From an uncultured Clostridia bacterium (GTDB lineage Bacteria > Bacillota > Clostridia > Lachnospirales > CAMVHY01), in NCBI GenBank assembly GCA_946415665.1, contig CAMKTI010000051.1, positions 1 through 11,377 of the forward strand: 11,377 bases of DNA, read 5' to 3'. Positions 7,354 through 11,377 of the stretch are shown one piece after another (the stretch's first letter is position 1; each line of letters begins with the position of its first letter). Under the pieces are notes generated by a model that was not told the DNA's origin, made no database searches, and was given only the letters and a program-made list of their open reading frames with translations. Position numbers and translations under genes: made by a program.

Positions 7354-8520
7354 TTATTTTGAATTAAATTCATCGTTTAAATTTTTAGAGTTTTGTTTTT
7401 CCAAATTTGGTATTGGTCCTTCTTCTATACCTTTTTTTTGTTCATTTTTACTTTCAATAGATATTTGAAATTTATCTTTCTGGTCTTGTGTTGGCAAAAC
7501 CTCTTTAATCGCATCAAATAACTCTGAATCAGGATAACTTCTTATGTCATAATCATCTTCACCAAACACAAATGAATACCAATTAGAACTTTTAACCATA
7601 TTTTGTACGAAAGTTTTATAGTTAAAACCTAACCTAATTGTTGTGTTCTCATCCAATATTGCAAATCTTCCTTTTATAACATTTGCAGACACAGGCAGAA
7701 GACGATTAACTCTTTCTTTATAAAATCTGTTATCATAATTTAAGCACATAAATTGGATAAGAATGGAACGCACATTATTTCGAAAATTCAAACGCTTATT
7801 CTTATCATCATTATCATCTGTTATAAGTTGAATGTAATGAAACACAGCAACCTCATTTCCTCCATAGTTGCCCTGCCGGTCTAGACCAATGTCCCGCCTA
7901 TAACTACTAGTAACACGTTTTATTTCAAAATACAATGATTCATCGCGGAGTTTTATTCTGTAAGGGTTCTCAAGATCACGTACAATTCCAAGCGTCTTTT
8001 TTATCGAGGCATCAATTTGTTGAGCTACAGCTATTCCTTTAATCAACTTTAAATCTTCTTCTTTAAACAATTCCGTTTCTTCTACATACACCTTATTAAA
8101 AATCAAGTTAACAGCCAACAGTTGTACAATACTCTCAATACATTCTTGCTCGCCTATAATCCTGCAATGTTTTTCTTCATGTCCTCTGATATTATCAAAA
8201 AGTTCGTTTGCAATTTCGCCCAGCGACCAATATATATATTTTAAATATGGTTATGGTGTCCATTTTTCAACATCGTTCAAACTGTCAATTCTTTGTTTTT
8301 CTCGTAAAGGTAAAGTTATTCTATCCTGATGCAACTTGTGGTTGTGTTTCAAAATACCATTTGTTTGCTCACGGAAATTACCATTTTTCAAAAAGTCAAA
8401 AAGATTTTTTCGTATAAATCGTGATTTGATATTAAAAATGTTACACCTGTCTTCTTCTTTTCTAGTTGAAGAATCTTTTTTATCCTCTATAACTTCATTA
8501 ATTTTGTTTTTATTACTCAT
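7354..8520 (-). pseudogene. Unknown gene B, interrupted by one in-frame stop
   Basis: I do not recognise this family. A single minus-strand frame runs from ATG 8520 to the stop at 7354, 389 codons long, and is interrupted once by TAA at 8253-8251 (codon 90). The 44 codons between that TAA and the first downstream TTG (8118) are all sense, so this is one gene rather than two. The likely ancestral reading at the break is WTP(Q)PYLKYIYWS, with CAA mutated to TAA. The 5' end is intact: consensus promoter, 44-base leader, and AGGGG seven bases before ATG. The product is hydrophilic, with no signal peptide or membrane helix, and its C-terminus is low in complexity (EEGPIPNLEKQNSKNLNDEF). The N-terminus MSNKNKINEVIED matches that of gene A. 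It may survive as an 89-residue fragment, be read through, or be dead. Confidence 0.75.
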
Positions 8521-8571
8521 GATTTTTCCCCTAAAAATTATTTTTTTGTATTTGTTTCCAAATACCTTTGT

Positions 8572-8600
8572 ATCCTATAAATGAAAAATATATTTGTCAA
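8572..8600 (-). promoter_or_regulatory. Sigma-70-type promoter of gene B
   Basis: On the minus strand TTGACA (8600-8595), a 17-base spacer and TAGGAT (8577-8572). The expected transcript start is near 8565. The promoter resembles that of gene A, including the C before TTGACA and the AT-rich spacer. Confidence 0.75.
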
Positions 8601-8602
8601 GG

Positions 8603-8662
8603 AAAAATTTTTTTAACACATAAAAAAACCGAGCCATAAATTTCGCAACTCGGTTTTTTTAC
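8603..8662. terminator. Terminator of veg, distal copy with U-tract
   Basis: CCGAG (8629-8633) pairs with CTCGG (8649-8653), flanked by A7 on the left and T7 on the right, so it has a U-tract in either direction. It terminates leftward transcription from veg before the gene B promoter. It is related in sequence to the terminator at 7271-7330, but the inner CATAAA/TTTATG stem is not kept. Confidence 0.75.
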
Positions 8663-8802
8663 AAATTTTTTATCTCTACACCAAAACCAAAAACTAACCA
8701 CTAGAAACGCCTGAAACATCTTTTTTATTGCTCTTAGTTTTATTTTTGTCCGTACCAAAAACTATTTTTACATGATTAGAAATTAAATCGACATGTTTAT
8801 AT
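8628..8802. repeat. 175-bp tandem duplication, left copy
   Basis: This copy is identical base for base to 8803-8977 and directly abuts it. It contains a terminator hairpin, the last 35 codons or so of the veg-like gene, and the sequence between them. Confidence 0.97.
8694..8802 (-). pseudogene. Duplicated 3' fragment of the veg-like gene
   Basis: This repeats the codons for KHVDLISNHVKIVFGTDKNK through the terminal VSSG and stop, downstream of the complete gene. The 175-bp unit is not a multiple of three. The fragment has no ribosome binding site and joins only to an out-of-frame shadow of the right copy, so it is unlikely to be translated as a Veg product. Confidence 0.8.
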
Positions 8803-8977
8803 ACCGAGCCATAAATTTCGCAACTCGGTTTTTTTACAAATTTTTTATCTCTACACCAAAACCAAAAACTAACCACTAGAAACGCCTGAAACATCTTTTT
8901 TATTGCTCTTAGTTTTATTTTTGTCCGTACCAAAAACTATTTTTACATGATTAGAAATTAAATCGACATGTTTATAT
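8803..8977. repeat. 175-bp tandem duplication, right copy
   Basis: This copy is identical to 8628-8802. It carries the real 3' end of the veg-like gene (stop codon at 8869) and a second hairpin at 8804-8828. On the minus strand this hairpin is followed by TATATAAAC instead of the T-run, because the duplication junction replaced the flank. Confidence 0.97.
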
Positions 8978-9174
8978 GATGTAACTCTTTTGTTATCGGA
9001 CACAACAGTGAAAAAATTGTCAAAAACACCGTTTATTTTACAAGACTGTTCTATTTCACGACTTCCGCTAAATGAAACTAAAGTTACTTGTTCTCCAAGA
9101 TGCGACTTCATTCTGTTTTTCACAGCAGAAACATCAGATTTTGTTATAATTGGCGAATTTAACCTTCGCGACAC
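8869..9174 (-). CDS. veg: Veg-family protein
   Basis: Veg is a small Firmicutes protein; in Bacillus subtilis it is strongly transcribed and stimulates biofilm matrix genes by antagonising SinR. The 101-residue product matches the family over about residues 12-81: SDVSAVKNRMKSHLGEQVTL, then GSREIEQSCKINGVF, FFTVVSDNKRVTSYKHVDLI and VKIVF, parallel to the usual IKxxLxxxxGxxVxL, GRRKxIExxGxxxxxYPxVFVV and SYSYxDVLTxxVEL pattern. The GRRK element is degenerate here. A polar tail (GTDKNKTKSNKKDVSGVSSG) extends past the core. The start is GTG at 9174, nine bases after AAGGGG (9189-9184); GTG at 9183 lies directly against the binding site and is rejected. It has its own consensus promoter and follows fba in the same direction behind a terminator. 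Its 3' end has been tandemly duplicated. Family assignment is by pattern recognition of a short protein. Confidence 0.75.
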   Translation of the reverse strand: MSRRLNSPIITKSDVSAVKNRMKSHLGEQVTLVSFSGSREIEQSCKINGVFDNFFTVVSDNKRVTSYKHVDLISNHVKIVFGTDKNKTKSNKKDVSGVSSG

Positions 9175-9204
9175 AAAACCCACCCCCTTCGCGGAACAGT
9201 TTGC

Positions 9205-9233
9205 ATTTTAACATAGTTTTATTACCATGTCAA
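9205..9233 (-). promoter_or_regulatory. Strong promoter of the veg-like gene
   Basis: On the minus strand TTGACA (9233-9228), a 17-base spacer ending in TGT, and TAAAAT (9210-9205). This combines a perfect -35, ideal spacing and an extended -10, the best promoter in the window. The leader before the ribosome binding site is only about ten bases. Confidence 0.85.
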
Positions 9234-9310
9234 ATATTTGATAAAAAAATCGCTTTTTGTAATTTGAATAACCTAAAAAAATTTATTTGCCAAATATTTT
9301 TTTGTGACAC

Positions 9311-9342
9311 TAAAAAAAGCTCATGTTTTTTTTACATGAGCT
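9311..9342 (-). terminator. Terminator of fba, overlapping its stop codon
   Basis: AGCTCATGT (9342-9334 on the minus strand) pairs with ACATGAGCT (9326-9318) around a loop of seven, followed by T7 (9318-9312). The 5' arm includes the stop codon and the last codons of the aldolase gene, an economical arrangement. Confidence 0.9.
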
Positions 9343-10300
9343 CTACTTTTTGAAGCTTTGATGAATCAACTGATCCTAAAACATTTTTTATTTTGTTATC
9401 AACGATTTTTTCGATTAAATTTCGTCCTTCACCAAGATATCCTCTTGGGTCAAATTTTTCTGGATTCAAAGCAAAAAATTTTCTGATAGCCGCAGTCATT
9501 GCCAATCTTAAATCCGTGTCCATATTTATTTTACAAACTGATAATTTCGCCACTTCTTTTAAAATTTTATTTGGCACACCTTTTGTATTCGAAAGTTTTC
9601 CGCCGTACTGATTACAAATTTCAACACACTCTGGTTCGACAGATGACGCTCCATGCAAAACAATCGGAAATTTTTTAAATCCGGCCTCTTCTAATCTTTG
9701 AGTGATTAATTTTAATCTGTCAAAATCAATTTTTGCTTCACCTTTAAATTTATATGCGCCGTGACTTGTTCCAATTGCGACAGCCAAAGAATCAATTCCT
9801 GTTTTTTCAACGAAATCAACAGCTTGATCCGGATCTGTATACATCGCGTTTTTTTCAGACACATTTACTTCATCTTCAACGCCTGCTAATTTTCCAAGCT
9901 CTGCCTCAACTGTTATATCTTTTTCATGCGCAAATTCCACAACTCGTTTTGTTTGTCTAATATTTTCTTTATACTCAAGTTGTGAACCGTCAAACATTAC
10001 GGATGTAAAACCATTTTCTATCGCAAGCTTTACTGTCTCAAAATCCGGTCCATGATCTAAATGCAAAGCAACATTTATATTTGTTTCTTCAGTTGCAGCC
10101 TGAACCATATATTTTAAATATTTTGGTCCGGCATATAACAATGCACTTTTTGAAACTTGTAAAATTACGTCAGAATTATTTTTTTGTGCCGAATTTATAA
10201 CTGCCTGAAGTATTTCCATGTTATTTATATTAAATGCGCCGACAGCATAACCATCTTCAAATGCTTGTTCAAGCATTTTTTTTGTATTTACCAACGACAT
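9332..10300 (-). CDS. fba: Class II fructose-bisphosphate aldolase
   Basis: The enzyme cleaves fructose 1,6-bisphosphate to dihydroxyacetone phosphate and glyceraldehyde 3-phosphate in glycolysis, using zinc. The 322-residue product is complete. It shows the N-terminal YAVGAFNINNMEI, the LDHG motif with catalytic Asp82 and zinc ligand His83, FDGS, VEAELGKLAGVED with Glu134, AIGTSHGAYKF with His180, LHGASS with His216, and KINMDTDLR. The family also includes tagatose-bisphosphate and related aldolases, but the overall pattern and lone housekeeping context favour fructose bisphosphate. The start is ATG at 10300 behind AAGGAG (10315-10310) with a nine-base spacer. It has its own promoter and terminator and lies upstream of veg in the same direction. 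A glycolytic aldolase implies that the organism still ferments sugars. Confidence 0.96.
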   Translation of the reverse strand: MSLVNTKKMLEQAFEDGYAVGAFNINNMEILQAVINSAQKNNSDVILQVSKSALLYAGPKYLKYMVQAATEETNINVALHLDHGPDFETVKLAIENGFTSVMFDGSQLEYKENIRQTKRVVEFAHEKDITVEAELGKLAGVEDEVNVSEKNAMYTDPDQAVDFVEKTGIDSLAVAIGTSHGAYKFKGEAKIDFDRLKLITQRLEEAGFKKFPIVLHGASSVEPECVEICNQYGGKLSNTKGVPNKILKEVAKLSVCKINMDTDLRLAMTAAIRKFFALNPEKFDPRGYLGEGRNLIEKIVDNKIKNVLGSVDSSKLQKVELM

Positions 10301-10342
10301 TTTTTATCACTCCTTATTTTTTGCTAAAAAATCACGGACGGG

Positions 10343-10372
10343 ATTATAACAAAAATAATTTTTTTTGGTAAA
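10343..10372 (-). promoter_or_regulatory. Promoter of fba
   Basis: On the minus strand TTTACC (10372-10367), an 18-base spacer of A and T runs, and a perfect TATAAT (10348-10343). Transcription would start near 10336, giving a 36-base leader. From here to 10587 I see only AT-rich sequence and no clear gene. Confidence 0.65.
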
Positions 10373-10587
10373 GCAGTTTAAAAAAATTTGTATCCCGTAG
10401 AAAAAATATAATCATATAAATAAATTATTGCCAAAAATAAAAAATAAATCAGCGACAAAAATATAAAACATGATATCGAAAAATGACTTTTTTAAAACAA
10501 AATGATTTTGATGAATAATAGCTTTGGATTTTATTGAGGATTTTGTTTAAAATAAACTAAATTAATTTTTTCGGAGTTGATTTAAAT

Positions 10588-11115
10588 ATGAATTTAGCGA
10601 ATAAAATTACGATCACGAGAATTTTTTTTATTCCGGTTTGTGTTTTACTTTTATTAATAAATAATAGAATCACAGATGTTATTGCGATTTGTTTTTTCAT
10701 TTTGGCTTGTGCAACAGATGCTTTAGATGGATATATTGCGCGAAAAAAAAATTTAATAACTGACTTAGGAAAATTTATGGATCCATTAGTAGATAAATTA
10801 TTGGTGATTTCAGTTTTAATTACGCTTGTCGAGCTTCAAAAAATTTCGTGCTGGATCGCAATAATTATTGTTTGGCGCGAATTAATTATTACTGGATTTA
10901 GATTGGTTGCAGCGAAAAAAAATACTGTAATACAAGCAAATTATTTAGGGAAAATAAAAACCGTTTTGCAAATGATAATGATTGTGTTGGTTGTATTGGA
11001 TTTTAAAAATTATTTTATGATGTTTTTTAAACATTTAATTATAATTTCGACAGTTATATTTACTTTTTGGTCAGGTGTAGATTATATCTATAAAAATAAA
11101 AATGTCTTGTCATAA
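10588..11115 (+). CDS. pgsA: CDP-diacylglycerol-glycerol-3-phosphate phosphatidyltransferase
   Basis: The enzyme makes phosphatidylglycerol phosphate from CDP-diacylglycerol and glycerol 3-phosphate, the committed step to phosphatidylglycerol, which is also the donor lipid for LtaS-type enzymes. The 175-residue product is polytopic and starts with the typical NLANKITITRIFFIPV. It holds the complete CDP-alcohol phosphatidyltransferase motif: Asp44, Asp47-Gly48, Ala51-Arg52, Gly61, Asp65 and Asp69 (TDALDGYIARKKNLITDLGK, then FMDPLVDK). The segment WRELIITGFRLVAAKK is typical of PgsA rather than of cardiolipin or phosphatidylserine synthases. The start is ATG at 10588 with GGAG at 10573-10576, an 11-base spacer on the long side. 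No convincing promoter was fixed upstream. It is a single-gene unit ending at the hairpin near 11160. Length is slightly below the common 180-190. Confidence 0.93.
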   Translation: MNLANKITITRIFFIPVCVLLLLINNRITDVIAICFFILACATDALDGYIARKKNLITDLGKFMDPLVDKLLVISVLITLVELQKISCWIAIIIVWRELIITGFRLVAAKKNTVIQANYLGKIKTVLQMIMIVLVVLDFKNYFMMFFKHLIIISTVIFTFWSGVDYIYKNKNVLS

Positions 11116-11153
11116 ATATTTTTTATGTACATCAATCTTATTGTCTAAAAAAT

Positions 11154-11191
11154 AAAAAACTTACACATTGGATACCGTGTGAGTTTTTTTT
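11154..11191. terminator. Terminator of pgsA
   Basis: ACTTACAC (11159-11166) pairs with GTGTGAGT (11177-11184) through eight pairs including one G-T, with a ten-base loop. A6 precedes it and T8 ends it, so it can act in both directions. It lies 38 bases after the pgsA stop and just outside the IS end at 11218. Confidence 0.9.
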
Positions 11192-11217
11192 ACACAAGAC
11201 AGAATTCATTGAACAGG

Positions 11218-11377
11218 TTAAGTAGCGTTCACATAAAAAGCAAGTCAAAAATAAAAGCAAATGATATTGTACAAATAAAAATATAGTCAAACCTATCATA
11301 ACGAGCAAAAACTTTTCTAAAGCGTTTCAAACTCAGGAAATATCGCTCGATATTGTTACGTTGTTTATAAAGTTGTT
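11218..11377 (-). mobile_element. Second IS5-like element, cut by the window edge
   Basis: Only the terminal 160 bases are present. The end TTAAGTAGCGTTCACAT (11218-11234) resembles the left end of the first element (TAAAGAGTGTTTACAT), and the C-terminal coding part of a transposase follows directly. The transposase differs from that of the first IS, so this is a related element rather than another copy. Confidence 0.7.
11229..11377 (-). CDS. IS5-type transposase, C-terminal part
   Basis: The last 48 codons are visible, ending at TGA 11231-11229 inside the terminal repeat. The segment YKQRNNIERYFLSLKRFRKVFARYD matches the conserved region around the catalytic Glu of IS5-family transposases (pattern RN.IER.F..LK.FR...TRYD), followed by a hydrophobic tail (FICTISFAFIFDLLFM) as is usual. 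No stop interrupts the visible frame. Whether the rest is intact cannot be seen. The compact overlap of the stop codon with the inverted repeat differs from the first element, where about ten bases separate them. Confidence 0.75.
   Translation of the reverse strand, partial: QLYKQRNNIERYFLSLKRFRKVFARYDRFDYIFICTISFAFIFDLLFM

Noticed and set aside
8694..8933. Open frame of 79 codons on the minus strand across the duplication
   Set aside because: It joins an out-of-frame shadow of the right repeat copy to the duplicated tail of the veg-like gene, and it has no ribosome binding site.
8628..8977. CRISPR array or phage attachment sites
   Set aside because: There are only two long adjoining copies without spacers, and they contain coding sequence of the neighbouring gene, so this is a simple tandem duplication.
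10373..10587. Small RNA or gene between fba and pgsA
   Set aside because: Only AT-rich sequence with stops in all frames and no stable hairpin followed by a T-run; no clear promoter for pgsA could be fixed either.
1..11377. tRNA, rRNA or tmRNA genes
   Set aside because: No cloverleaf with TTCGANTC-like and CCA-ready ends, nor any ribosomal RNA signature, was seen on either strand.

Overview
The window is a very AT-rich bacterial segment with short intergenic gaps, GGAG-type ribosome binding sites and frequent TTG/GTG starts. A single-chain glycyl-tRNA synthetase, an LtaS-like sulfatase-fold membrane enzyme, a Veg-family protein, MreC/MreD and a PgsA-type synthase together point to a low-GC Firmicute, most likely clostridial. 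Two IS5-like elements (one clearly dead), a nonsense-interrupted gene, a gene with a non-standard start and a duplicated gene 3' end indicate ongoing decay. That would fit a host-restricted or symbiotic lineage, but this is inference and no species can be named.

Layout. 91-862: degenerate IS5-family element with recognisable terminal inverted repeats. 979-2319 (+): mreC-mreD, the cell-shape pair. 2410-3723 (-): unknown gene A, a soluble domain plus a C-terminal two-helix membrane hairpin. 3876-5762 (-): LTA-synthase-like enzyme, divergent from glyS at 5872-7248 (+). 7354-8520 (-): unknown gene B, one reading frame broken by a single TAA. 8628-8977: perfect 175-bp tandem duplication holding the 3' end and terminator of a veg-like gene (8869-9174, -). 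9332-10300 (-): class II fructose-bisphosphate aldolase. 10588-11115 (+): pgsA-like phosphatidyltransferase. 11218-11377: the end of a second IS5-like element running off the window.

The recognised genes are ordinary housekeeping: wall elongation (MreCD), anionic phospholipid and glycerol-phosphate polymer synthesis (PgsA makes phosphatidylglycerol phosphate, whose product phosphatidylglycerol is the substrate of LtaS-type enzymes), translation and glycolysis. Most are single-gene units with their own promoter and hairpin terminator; only mreC-mreD is clearly an operon.

The most interesting signal is that unknown genes A and B have the same upstream design: CTTGACA, a 17-base spacer, a TAGxAT -10, a leader of about 40 bases and an AGGGG ribosome binding site. 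Read from equivalent positions, their first 13 residues also align without gaps (SxKN....[VL]IED). In gene A this places the start on an ACG codon; gene B has a proper ATG but an internal stop. They may be two decaying members of a lineage-specific family.
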